From an uncultured Clostridia bacterium (GTDB lineage: Bacteria > Bacillota > Clostridia > Lachnospirales > CAG-274), in NCBI GenBank assembly GCA_947589665.1, contig CANQBJ010000015.1, positions 1 to 43,050 on the forward strand: 43,050 bases of DNA, given 5' to 3'. Each line of letters opens with the position of its first letter. Within the stretch, counting starts at the first letter, position 1. The notes under the pieces are model-generated. The model did no database searches. It saw only the letters and a list, made by a program, of their open reading frames with translations, and was not told the origin of the DNA. This document shows, in pieces, positions 25,101 to 31,254 of the stretch. Both the position numbers and the translations under genes were made by a program.

Positions 25101-27423
25101 CGCTGGAGTTCAATACCTCATTGTTGAGATTAAGAGGATTGCCCTCGAAGTATGCATCGAACACAGGTGCTATCTCATCGCCGTTAGCTGAAGCAAGTAC
25201 TCTTATACCTACGGTTCTGTTCTGTGTACCGGGAAGAGATATCTTAGTGTAGCCTGTAAGCACCTGATAACGTATACCTGAATCATAAGAGCTGTCAGTA
25301 GAGCTTGCTGTCTTCTGATGAACTCTTATTATTTCGTTATAGTCAGTCTTAATAAAGCCGTTCTCTCCGACTTTGTCACTATCATCCCACCATTGGAGAT
25401 CCATCTTATGTGCGGTATACTGACCTTGATTGTTTTCCTGATTTATACTTTCACTATCAAATTTCTGATAATCGTATTTTGAGTTTGGTTGTCTAAACTT
25501 GCCCTCGGCGGTCTCATAGGCTAAAAGCTCACCTGTTGGATTGCCGTCTTTATCTAACTCGTCAGAATTATAATAATCTATACGCCAATTCTGAAGCCAT
25601 GACATATCGCTCATATTGAATACAGCCTGTGATATATCCTTCTTCTGTGAGAATTTAACCTTAAGTCTCTCTGTATTTTCAGCAGTTGGAGATGATATAC
25701 CTCTGTTGCTCAGTCCAAATGTAAGATTGTACTGAATATTATCAAAGGTACGTATGATACGATTGTTAAGACTGTCATCATAGCCGTTCTCAGCTGTTGA
25801 ATCATCGAGAAGATTAGGCGTACCGTCTATTATTGCTCCTCCGCCTTCTTTATTATAGTTTATAGAATCTACATAACCACAGAACACCTTTGTGGAAACA
25901 AAGAAATATTCATTATTGTCCGCGTCAGTTTCAGTATCTGTAACAAAGTAGAAGTGCTTTATCATATCGTACCATTCAGAGTCAAGTTCACCCGTAAGGG
26001 TATCTATGTCTGAGGTAAGCATTTTATAGTTATCATCACTGGTGCCTCTTGCAACTACCTGGAGATATCTCTCGCCTGCCGCACCCTGAACATTAAGATA
26101 AACATCTACCTTTGCACCCTGAGGGATAGGCAAATTGTCGGAGCCTTCCTTAGCATAGTATATATTACCTACAAGGAAACCCTCTGTGTTGTAGAAGTTT
26201 GTATTTGTAGGGTCTATGCCAAGTGCGGTTTTAACTCCTGCCTCCTGAGAAGAAGTTGGAGAAGATATCTTGCCGTCGGACTTTACATTGATTATATCGG
26301 CTACAAGGTGATAGCCTTCATATTTAGGATCACCGGCATAATCTGTGGCATTTGGCATGAACGGATCAGAAGACCATTCATCTGCGCCTGTAGAAAGGTA
26401 TACCTTCACATTACCTGAATCAAACTTATCCGGAGCACCATTGGGAGTATCGCCGTCTGCATTAAGGTCTAAAAACTGTGGACCTGCCATAGCGCCGCTG
26501 ATTACATCATCTATAATAACAGGCTCGTCATAACCCATATGGTCATTGTTTTCGTCCTTATGGTTGTCGGTAGTTTCCTCTGTCTTATCATCGGCGGAAG
26601 AACCGCCGCCGCCTGATGTTTCTTTATCGGGGTTTTCATAGCAGGCATCCGTATGCTTATGCTCTGTCATTCCGCAGAGAGGTGTATCACCGTAGCACTC
26701 GTCTGTGTGCTTATGCTCTTCGTTCTCGTGTCTTGTCATACAAGCTTCGGAATGGATATGCTCCTCTGCCTCTTCAAGATTGCATATAAGGTTGCCGTCA
26801 GCGTCATAGCAGTCTGCATCATGGATATGAGCAGATGCCGCAGTGCAGTTATATACTCTTACGGTCTCGTAGCAGCTATCGTCATGAGTATGACCCTCGC
26901 TCTCCTCCTGACCGCATATTAATTCCTCTATATGTTCGTAGCAGCTATCATCGTGAGTATGCTCTTCGCCCTCGTCCATGCCGCATACCAATTCATCAAT
27001 GATATTATAACAGCTTTCGTCATGAGTATGGCCTTCGCTCTCCTCCATACCACATATAAGACGCTGCTCCTCGGTATAGCATTCCTGTGTATGTACATGA
27101 TTTTCTCTTTCCTCAAGAGGACATACCAGTTCGCCGTTGTAATAGCAGTCTTCATTATGCTTGTGGATATAGTTTTCAAGACCGCCGCAGCTGTATTCGG
27201 GAGGTGCGCTTTCACCTTCTGAACATGACAAATAGCACTCCTGTGTATGAGAGTGCTCCTCTATTCCGCAATATGTAGGCTTTTCCATTGTGATGGCAGG
27301 CAAAATAAGCATATATGTTGTAACAAATACAACAACTATGCCTAAACCACCGACAATACGCTGCCATAGCTTATGTCTTCTTCTTGAAGCCAAAAATCTT
27401 CTGATCTTCTCCCCGAATGACAC
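16144..27423 (-). CDS. Giant LPETG surface adhesin / tip pilin (3759 residues)
   Basis: GTG start with GGAGGGAGG 7 bases upstream. Membrane/signal segment at about 24-45 ending LILPAIT, as in many clostridial LPxTG proteins. Residues 52-262 hold ten H-x-H-x3-C motifs with paired cysteines. A region of about 310-950 is unrecognised; an acidic linker is at about 955-1030. Two module families then alternate. Type A starts W-x-F and ends ITGISVTY-like (about 1079-1211, 1234-1361, 1569-1679, 1698-1804). Type B ends in F-x-D/G-L-x-P-G-x-x-Y followed by ALVLV (about 1374-1541, 1812-1969, 1996-2178, 2203-2380). Both look like beta-sandwich, carbohydrate-binding-like modules (inference). A large unrecognised domain (about 2390-3060), a backbone domain near 3318 (NPELGQEIVYTLAFSN), an SdrD-B-like domain at about 3536-3620 (ISGVVWEDGDGNG) and LPETGG at 3720 follow. 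Frame intact throughout. Confidence 0.9.
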   Translation of the reverse strand: MSFGEKIRRFLASRRRHKLWQRIVGGLGIVVVFVTTYMLILPAITMEKPTYCGIEEHSHTQECYLSCSEGESAPPEYSCGGLENYIHKHNEDCYYNGELVCPLEERENHVHTQECYTEEQRLICGMEESEGHTHDESCYNIIDELVCGMDEGEEHTHDDSCYEHIEELICGQEESEGHTHDDSCYETVRVYNCTAASAHIHDADCYDADGNLICNLEEAEEHIHSEACMTRHENEEHKHTDECYGDTPLCGMTEHKHTDACYENPDKETSGGGGSSADDKTEETTDNHKDENNDHMGYDEPVIIDDVISGAMAGPQFLDLNADGDTPNGAPDKFDSGNVKVYLSTGADEWSSDPFMPNATDYAGDPKYEGYHLVADIINVKSDGKISSPTSSQEAGVKTALGIDPTNTNFYNTEGFLVGNIYYAKEGSDNLPIPQGAKVDVYLNVQGAAGERYLQVVARGTSDDNYKMLTSDIDTLTGELDSEWYDMIKHFYFVTDTETDADNNEYFFVSTKVFCGYVDSINYNKEGGGAIIDGTPNLLDDSTAENGYDDSLNNRIIRTFDNIQYNLTFGLSNRGISSPTAENTERLKVKFSQKKDISQAVFNMSDMSWLQNWRIDYYNSDELDKDGNPTGELLAYETAEGKFRQPNSKYDYQKFDSESINQENNQGQYTAHKMDLQWWDDSDKVGENGFIKTDYNEIIRVHQKTASSTDSSYDSGIRYQVLTGYTKISLPGTQNRTVGIRVLASANGDEIAPVFDAYFEGNPLNLNNEVLNSSGVNMIDVFQKPTKKVVALDTASWGPNSVAAGGRDAEGHDIEEVKDNGKVKVTAEPRYKFNIQSNDNLSYRGYFNLTTGEEDTTGDEDTNIYGRMVGYGVTLTLVNDSDNPETKKNKGIMGIELPTGDVTLNFNVESAGTGKFSTLSLEPSQPIMRLNSAVEGTFFSEITLDDGAGILSILSSNNEEDTDIPETESVDYADENTDNVDEYEYDSDNNYIENTDENSGDTAPIDEESNAFTLSDDDNSYFDALVSDDTEYFAGNVNSINDTVEMALFDEEFYDLMAAITNTYGTFSQSSDGDKTTYMWDYSKFESSADITMNSSENSSVDGILYGSGSPKISNSNKNLGLNGASIKIPILATASSADLTVTTNSGSSWTSRTIKAADRAAQDLTTSEHKFDSLSGTELTTVDGDTDYKYIILTGSDNVKVSKIEVTFTASGSGTPDPDEGKDGTHTAVDEAAGTESWDFKTNMPSTDKTVGAGTKLNSGVTVGDAGATLTSSGIKLAEGGTLSFPAQIIDGKPKATITVTPSDNISVDSGAKKQSDGTWVIDDVSTLPAAIAATTGENITITAIAATTITGISVTYSAAETPPVSEGNIVKAYVFSAKPGTEAGNNVNPDITEVDNESLINIYRIGDSDFGPFELPSSFSGRNDGTYSCNIDGLGTIKFNCYITDDKGKTFTITVPNDGSTSAKLYVIADGNGSSKASADYILTDTSADNIVYTPTQSINTTSKTFTEVIFNDLTPEHVYTLCNSTQTSHLCSLILVTSKDPLGDMTNWPGAVKEGTHTAPAGNNNTEEWGFDSEMPASDVNLTTGQEFNNGIKYLGDGGKLTSAGLVVANGESIEIPVDTDTYTGGKLTVEKTGGDIATVSINDDTGYKFTSRDITDNSVTITANGETTITGINIAYDKPKEGSYGNYSEGSKTWSFVTDTPSNAGKAWLKNAMEIDGGITFNTSKDDALCESYFGATSLHLADGDELIVPLPENINETQPHTYTIGTGTESKEITADELEAHHFKITGEQEISTISLTYTLTAPETGIIDANVLIVNTDATISDNTNDIPITQQKIASASGTFSFRDSENRTFNPGSSSATPPNLTITDLATFGFTRVSKDFKDCSVVFTVPATTGAHSTKLYAYTTNNAQLKLYDITDQKVYNKSFSNNSSDYTTAEFTGLVPGHKYQLKTGSNNTKLAALVLVNYADALVRGNWGSTTIDDPGEALPAVGANIAGAYIHLGPADTDNNVSCTITNSTISGLTKVTKSKSGQSGNIFKVMRMNNGTLEDKTYENYKSGAVGTSKQTYEIKDLTATITLKERGTLAVGSYIEFKVPEDAEAVHSTLHIVGQTNDADTFSDVSVQNIDDNLEYQEIHTFNNTGLDSFVVEDLKPGKTYRINIARGGFHFGAVALVSYKTAYEGLDPWYDPNKEVTPEEALVYAFLPYPEASAKSGYSLSPSTRAIHTQYEPTVTEEGNKALDIFSYFATSDGTAIHTVTKGKFTGTIDGYGTVTSTKETGKSNSPITISVPNKNPDVKSAKLYVIAGSSSTDKGEDRIITLKNQENNIQSYKITGDIPAIQRVMEFTDLTPGETYTLTPSAADGAGDSNVRYVAIVLVFSTTAEPYDTKWNSAGTPATESKPEAEPTPSANTDLKHIPFLWDYDPNYQPDDYGTWHRNLDWDKDGWRTNSARNAAPYNYGWERRNAGNDIEEKANFSYPETEVNAVYGTEEYEVHWGGDWFVNEKYKLANVTAFDNMKKANGNCSVKGVNSYPVTVNGYEFDFENNSNMWFPTNYGGHSMGSKDFSNNGFGKYKLAYSVGYFETIVPFDTDSNEEVTVRGSVREFKANSLGGTTVFQDSKGNIISDHSNYDVDHDEDRANKVDGDQNGNMNALRKYVNFMAKGATNINDKDITDATRNDPSMRDATNNIIGQFLGDSCSTKNQDWDASASVGDRIDGWSGLQLGAPSDYHIGAFNFMQKYDSEVLDLDIIELQGLETDFETEAAGKTWASDSTISTRADKYEYLLLGRTWDDIYKDAGPEGLDIKPEVNLLWGVCKAKPTDGFNSTKSGDTQKSADETAFDWYDTYTAAIASNDNKGKVSAVMAEVRNVHIVNGMYFGFRIPLVVSEKATVGNVYSTTNILEGWTYVEAAGDNQPMKEFTWQNQGSKPTGKKGMSEKDNFNNCYDNTDDAPTSNNFYKGGRSSSASYTYASGKTANYKRQRNSDCGFVVTDYAGYLDSPDGKADPGNIGQHNRWWQRQGSSYPSEDSKGDVDTAWSYGMGLLITDYKSQVEIDVYNDDNIVGGIPYYNKADSESAVYRIHNIKTFTNRINNSSYGETGKESYKNNAAPASLDLRVDLTKLENAADSTHGGVYVSFDEEACPVVKFVTGTDENGKPTYSETSYKLIPVKTGDSGGWQNVIIPDDALAYQKKTGSYSYDIRAIFDGGTDESTFKQNRTIKFEYKNVPHMVDLGEILLTTDISVAAEPNTLVTAKATITGTNDKGDVRNYAAYSKNMDTTQIGISATSGAANRKYVDVTNAPADGADYKKEFETPNAENLVNPELGQEIVYTLAFSNVASDTAKENVYFYDILDNVMDKVNKGHLDVKAVKVFSSAADKRDVDQQFPAYEVFFTDETDKAKIADTWGNKDSTGAIEVPSTDNGSNTIKYNHHNTGGGDKDSSIIQLKETDHNHTAVYFKINGTAESPAVGAGRMLYIQLICEPVAKNAEDVQTKNAQSSILASDFSNTAVFIVPSADAGSDTITYNISETDTARFAPVGRSISGVVWEDGDGNGIRLRTDATIEDAKVALFRYDGSKYEKVEEDMLGNPLGNSTEAGVYVTDKDGTYSFNNLPEGKYVVAFDYDKGLPQVSTHQPAGTSATNEMHRDDNTNDAVNVPTSSTDFTGYRFITKYNYTLTSDDTGDISPIPLDSAENIAANYSNNYQNETNWDIGFAIAGDPLPETGGVGTEGIKYAGLAIACGAALMLMWDYSKRSKYGKH

Positions 27424-27431
27424 AACTATAC

Positions 27432-27440
27432 CTCCCTCCT
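27432..27440 (-). promoter_or_regulatory. Ribosome-binding site fixing the GTG start of the giant adhesin
   Basis: GGAGGGAGG lies 7 bases before GTG at 27423. No ATG with a comparable site is nearby, so the GTG start is well supported. Confidence 0.85.
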
Positions 27441-27660
27441 GTATTTTTATGTCAATATTTTTTTGAATGATTTTAGTTCATATTCTTTTTTTGTTCACGT
27501 TCTTTAATATACTTTATTCATATCAACCAGTTTTTACAATTAAATCATTAAAATTTTGGTCAATTTTACACACTAAAGTATTTTCTGTGAAAATTATTTT
27601 ACCATTATTGTATTTAAAAGTCAATATGTTTTGCTATTATTTACAAAAATTACACAATTT
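27441..27660. other. AT-rich leader/promoter region of the giant adhesin
   Basis: Very AT-rich and without a gene. Several partial -35/-10 matches exist (for example TTGATA and TATATT on the minus strand) but none with proper spacing, so I do not name a promoter. Confidence 0.4.
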
Positions 27661-27672
27661 CCGTTAATAAGG

Positions 27673-27804
27673 CTGCGGCGCTATACGTCAATAAATAGCC
27701 TTGCTGTAAGCTTGCTTACCTGCAAGGCTGTTTATTGCCGTATATACGCGGTGCTGCCGCACCGCGACCGAAACGTAACGTAGTGGAGTTGAGGTGCGCC
27801 GCAG
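27673..27804. repeat. Multi-stem palindromic element
   Basis: An outer 9-bp stem CTGCGGCGC (27673-27681) / GCGCCGCAG (27796-27804) encloses a long imperfect hairpin (27682-27744; outer TATACG/CGTATA and inner AATAAA.AGCCTTGC/GCAAGGCTGTTTATT) and a perfect 8-bp hairpin CGCGGTGC-TGCC-GCACCGCG (27747-27766). This would be a three-way or four-way junction as RNA, or a cruciform as DNA. No coding potential. Confidence 0.7.
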
Positions 27805-27842
27805 TTTTGTGAAATTTGTTAGGTACTTATTTTGGAAGAGTA

Positions 27843-27930
27843 TCGACCTCTCAGTCAGCCCCGCTCACAGTTATTTTTATATAAATTTTTGCCGCGGCTG
27901 ACAGCTCCCCTTGCGAAGGGGAGCTTTAGG
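27843..27930 (-). repeat. Dispersed palindromic repeat, copy 2 (long form, inverted)
   Basis: Reverse complement of 61-147 with about five base differences and a one-base-longer hairpin loop. Together with copy 1 it brackets asnB, pheST, the IS and the whole pilus locus as an inverted pair. Confidence 0.85.
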
Positions 27931-27984
27931 TGTATGCCTTTCAAAGTCGCTTATTTACTTGGAAAATCGATAATTAAATTGTTG

Positions 27985-28015
27985 CCACCAACCTTCGATT
28001 GGTGGAGAGGTCATT
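27985..28015 (+). repeat. Partial dispersed repeat (ACCAACC hairpin end)
   Basis: CCACCAACCTTCGATTGGTGG followed by AGAGGTC, the terminal hairpin of the repeat family. Confidence 0.65.
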
Positions 28016-28044
28016 AAACACAAAATTATCAAACTCAAAAAAAG

Positions 28045-28092
28045 AACTGTCGCAGCAGCTTAATTTTTTTAATGCTCAGTGCGACAGTCCAT
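28045..28092 (-). terminator. Terminator of the merR gene
   Basis: On the minus strand ACTGTCGCA pairs with TGCGACAGT, with an inner AGC.TTAA/TTAAGCT pairing, followed by TTCTTTTTTT. It lies just after the merR stop codon. Confidence 0.75.
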
Positions 28093-28107
28093 TTTACTTT
28101 ATTACTA

Positions 28108-28548
28108 TTATTTCTTAAGCTTTTCTCTTATATGTATAAACTCAGGAGGTATTTCGGCATCGCTCATATTGGCGGGGACATCTGTAGTGCCTGCCTTAGC
28201 TGCGGTCTCGTAATACCAGCACTTGAATTTTACGGTTTCCAGTGTTTCTTCCAGTTCGGATATCTGCTTTTCAACTATTTCTTGCTGCTTTCTTAAGAGG
28301 TTAAGTCTATCCTCTATGGTCTCGTCGCCTTTCATGGTCATATATACATAGTCCTTTATATCCTTAAGCGACATTCCTGTCTTTTTAAGGCAGCCTATGA
28401 CCTGGAGCCATTCGTAGTCGGTCTCGCTGAACATCCTTATGCCACCGTTTGTACGCTTGACAAAGGGAAGAAGTCCCTCCTTGTCGTAATAGCGCAGTGT
28501 AGACGGCGCTACGCCTAATTTTTTTGCCATTTCTCCTATTGAATACAT
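28108..28548 (-). CDS. MerR-family transcriptional regulator
   Basis: 146 residues from ATG at 28548 (MYSIGEMAKKLGVAPSTLRY), chosen because GGAGGGG is right upstream; a longer frame from 28590 lacks one. N-terminal winged HTH (1-70; TLRYYDKEGLLPF is the MerR signature), then a dimerising coiled coil (about 85-122). Cys in FKCWYYE is the only conspicuous effector-type residue, and the C-terminal domain is short, as in MerR regulators located beside aldo/keto reductases. No such partner gene lies next to it. A near-perfect palindrome between promoter and start suggests autoregulation. Confidence 0.9.
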   Translation of the reverse strand: MYSIGEMAKKLGVAPSTLRYYDKEGLLPFVKRTNGGIRMFSETDYEWLQVIGCLKKTGMSLKDIKDYVYMTMKGDETIEDRLNLLRKQQEIVEKQISELEETLETVKFKCWYYETAAKAGTTDVPANMSDAEIPPEFIHIREKLKK

Positions 28549-28565
28549 ATTTTCCCCTCCACAAT

Positions 28566-28585
28566 ACTTAAAGTTGACTTTAACT
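28566..28585 (-). promoter_or_regulatory. MerR operator (palindrome)
   Basis: ACTTAAAGT-TG-ACTTTAACT is a 9-bp inverted repeat with one mismatch, located between the merR promoter and its ribosome site. Sites of this AAGT.AA..TTAACTT kind are known for MerR regulators. Confidence 0.65.
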
Positions 28586-28601
28586 TTCATCTGTCACTTT
28601 T

Positions 28602-28629
28602 ATTATACTACTTTGGGGATTTTTGTCAA
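28602..28629 (-). promoter_or_regulatory. merR promoter
   Basis: On the minus strand TTGACA (28624-28629) and TATAAT (28602-28607), 16 bases apart. A strong match, about 55 bases ahead of the start. Confidence 0.75.
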
Positions 28630-28639
28630 TATGCAGTGA

Positions 28640-28667
28640 AAATTTTGCCTTGATATCCGTATCAAGG
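28640..28667 (-). terminator. Hairpin at the end of the division operon
   Basis: CCTTGATA-CGGA-TATCAAGG on the minus strand, a perfect 8-bp stem just after the ftsW stop, followed by a weak CAAAATTTTC tract. It separates ftsW from the merR promoter. Confidence 0.6.
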
Positions 28668-28677
28668 GGCTTATATC

Positions 28678-29862
28678 CTATTTACTGTTGCTGCCGTGGT
28701 ATCTGGATATGTTCATAAGCACACCCATAGAACCAAGCATCATTACAAGTGATGTTCCGCCATAGCTTATGAAGGGAAGAGGTATTCCCGTGTTGGGTAT
28801 GGTGTTTGTAACAACGGCTATATTTATTATTACCTGTACCGCTATCATCGTTGTGATACCCGTTGCAAGGAGCATTGAAAACGGCTCCTTAGCCTGTCTT
28901 ATGGCTATGTACACACCGCGCCATATAAGTACTATGAATATACTTATAATTATTGCCGCACCGAACCATCCCAGCTCCTCGCATATAATGGCAAATATGA
29001 TATCGTTGTGAGCCTCGGGCATATAGCCGAGCTTCTGTCTTGAACCGCCTATACCCAGTCCGAACATACCGCCGCTGGCTATGGAATACAGTGATTGCAG
29101 TACCTGATAGCCCTTGTCGTTGGCAACCTCCTCTGGATGCCGCCATGCCTGTACTCTGTCGCTTCGCCAGGAGCCGAATATCATAAATATTACTCCGACA
29201 ATTCCCGCCGCCGTAGGCATTATGAAATACCTGAGCTTTGTGGTGTATACAAAAAGCATTACCATACTTATGGCGCCCATTACTATGGCTGTACTCAGGT
29301 TTTCAAGGGCTACAAGTCCGCAGGGTATGGCTATTATTACCAGATATCTTGCAAAGTCCTTCCAGGAGCGGAAAAGGTTCTTATCCTCGGTAAGCACGGT
29401 CGCCAGAGTTATAATAAGCACTATCTTGGCTATCTCCGAGGGCTGGAATTCAAATCCGCCTACTCCAAGCCATCTCTTGGCGCCGTTATGCTCTATGCCA
29501 AGAGGAGTAAGCACCAGTATAAGCAGTACACAGGAAAGTATATAACCGGGGCGCACAAACTTCTTCAAAAGCTCATGAGGGAATTTGCTTGCCGCAAACA
29601 TAGCTATAAAGCCTGTTATAGAGAAAAATAACTCCTTTTTGAGATAGGAATACATATCTCCGTTGCCTCTGCCTGCCGTGTAGTAGCTTGAACTGAATAC
29701 CATAACCACTCCGAAGCCTACAAGAAGAACAACACAAAGCAGTATGATATAATCTATCTCGCCTATAAATATTTTCTTTTTCCTTTTGGGCGGTCTCTCA
29801 TAGGGTACATACCTGCCTCGGCTGCTGCTGAATGTAGGCAGATCATAGCCTCTGTTTGCCAT
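28678..29862 (-). CDS. ftsW: SEDS peptidoglycan polymerase FtsW
   Basis: Membrane glycosyltransferase that polymerises lipid II at the septum with a class B PBP. 394 residues from ATG at 29862 (MANRGYDLP), which has GCAGGTG upstream; a GTG 9 bases earlier overlaps that site. About ten membrane helices from residue 35 on. SEDS signatures include KRWLGVGGFEFQPSE, GYQVLQSLYSIASGG, EAHNDIIFAIICEELG and PFISYGGTS. The Arg/Lys-rich N-terminus is cytoplasmic. Last gene of the operon, 12 bases after murD. It could also be called a RodA/SpoVE-type paralogue, but the position argues for FtsW. Confidence 0.93.
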   Translation of the reverse strand: MANRGYDLPTFSSSRGRYVPYERPPKRKKKIFIGEIDYIILLCVVLLVGFGVVMVFSSSYYTAGRGNGDMYSYLKKELFFSITGFIAMFAASKFPHELLKKFVRPGYILSCVLLILVLTPLGIEHNGAKRWLGVGGFEFQPSEIAKIVLIITLATVLTEDKNLFRSWKDFARYLVIIAIPCGLVALENLSTAIVMGAISMVMLFVYTTKLRYFIMPTAAGIVGVIFMIFGSWRSDRVQAWRHPEEVANDKGYQVLQSLYSIASGGMFGLGIGGSRQKLGYMPEAHNDIIFAIICEELGWFGAAIIISIFIVLIWRGVYIAIRQAKEPFSMLLATGITTMIAVQVIINIAVVTNTIPNTGIPLPFISYGGTSLVMMLGSMGVLMNISRYHGSNSK

Positions 29863-29874
29863 AAAAATCACCTG

Positions 29875-31233
29875 CTACTTAAGTCGTTTTACATAATCCT
29901 TGAATATTGCTCCCCTCTGCTCGTAGGAATCAAACATATCCCAGCTTGCGCAGGCAGGAGAAAGAAGTACGCAGTCTCCCGGCTCTGCATTTTCATAGCA
30001 GAGGTCTATTGCCTCCGTAAAGGTCTCCGCTGTCTTGTAGTCGGTAAAGCCTGCATCATCTAAGGTCTGTGTAACTATCTTCTTGACGGCTCCTATAACT
30101 GCCGCAAACTTTACCCTGCCTTTAAATGCCGCTACAAAATCATCATATTTAGAACCCTTGTCGTAACCGCCTATAATAAGGCATATAGGTCTTTTCATAG
30201 CCTCTACTGCCTTTATTGAGGCATCGGGATTTGTACCCTTTGAGTCGTTGTAGAACTCTATGTCGTTTATAGTGGTCACATACTCTATTCTATGCTCTAC
30301 TGCCTTGAATTCCTTAAGTACTCTTCTTATTATATCCATAGGCACACCGAAGGCTGCCGCACAGCCTATAGCCGCCATGGCATTCTCCACATTATGTCCG
30401 CCTATTATTTTAAGCTCGTCTATATCAACTACCTTTTCATCATAGCCCAATGCCCTTATATATATGCTCTTTTCATCTGAATATATACCCTCTTCAAGCT
30501 CCTTGTCCAATGAGAAATATATGACCTTTGCCTTTGTCTTTCCCGCCATTGCGGCAGTCACTTCGTCATTGTGATTGAGTATACAGAAATCCTCGGAGGT
30601 CTGGTTTTCAAAGACACGTTCCTTTGCTGCTATATAGTTTTCAAGAGTATGATGCCTGTTCAGATGATCGGGAGTTATATTAAGCACTGCGCTTACCTTT
30701 GGTCTGAAGGTGTCTATGGTCTCAAGCTGAAAGCTTGAAAGCTCAGCCACAACTGCGCCGTCCTCCGTTGTCTTAAGCACTTCCTCGGCAAAGGGGTTGC
30801 CTATGTTGCCTACTACATATGTGTCCTTTACATATGCCTTTAGGATATCGCCTATAAGCGTTGTCGTAGTCGTCTTGCCGTTTGTGCCCGTAACGGCTAT
30901 GACAGGTGACTTGCAATATCTGTATGCAAGCTCTATCTCGCCTATTACCTCTACACCCAGTTCCCTTGCCCTGTTCACAAAGGGAAGGTCCGTAGGTATG
31001 CCCGGGCTCATTACAAGCATATCCATTTCCTCTATTATATCATCGGGATTTGTGCCGAGATACAGTTCTATGCCGTCTTCCTCAAGCCTGTTAAGAGTTT
31101 CCCTGTCCAGCTTATCCTCAGTCTTTGCATCCTGTATCGTTACCTCGGCTCCCTTCCTTCTCAGAAGATGTGCGGCAGCTATACCGCTTCTGGCAATTCC
31201 GCTTACCAATACCTTTTTATCCTTTACGTCCAT
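29875..31233 (-). CDS. murD: UDP-N-acetylmuramoyl-L-alanine--D-glutamate ligase
   Basis: Adds D-glutamate to UDP-MurNAc-L-Ala in the cytoplasm. 452 residues, normal length. N-terminal Rossmann-like domain (KVLVSGIARSGIAAAHLL), ATP loop GTNGKTTTT at about 116, ELSSFQLE, NITPDHLNRH, then HRIEYV and YNDSKGTNPDA at the start of the C-terminal domain, all MurD hallmarks. GGAGAGG precedes the ATG. It lies between mraY and ftsW. Confidence 0.97.
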   Translation of the reverse strand: MDVKDKKVLVSGIARSGIAAAHLLRRKGAEVTIQDAKTEDKLDRETLNRLEEDGIELYLGTNPDDIIEEMDMLVMSPGIPTDLPFVNRARELGVEVIGEIELAYRYCKSPVIAVTGTNGKTTTTTLIGDILKAYVKDTYVVGNIGNPFAEEVLKTTEDGAVVAELSSFQLETIDTFRPKVSAVLNITPDHLNRHHTLENYIAAKERVFENQTSEDFCILNHNDEVTAAMAGKTKAKVIYFSLDKELEEGIYSDEKSIYIRALGYDEKVVDIDELKIIGGHNVENAMAAIGCAAAFGVPMDIIRRVLKEFKAVEHRIEYVTTINDIEFYNDSKGTNPDASIKAVEAMKRPICLIIGGYDKGSKYDDFVAAFKGRVKFAAVIGAVKKIVTQTLDDAGFTDYKTAETFTEAIDLCYENAEPGDCVLLSPACASWDMFDSYEQRGAIFKDYVKRLK

Positions 31234-31254
31234 ATTTATCCTACCTCTCCTTAT

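Noticed and set aside
29095..29631. 178-codon open frame opposite ftsW
   Set aside because: ftsW is certain on the other strand; the translated product is Tyr/Lys/His-rich and resembles no protein.
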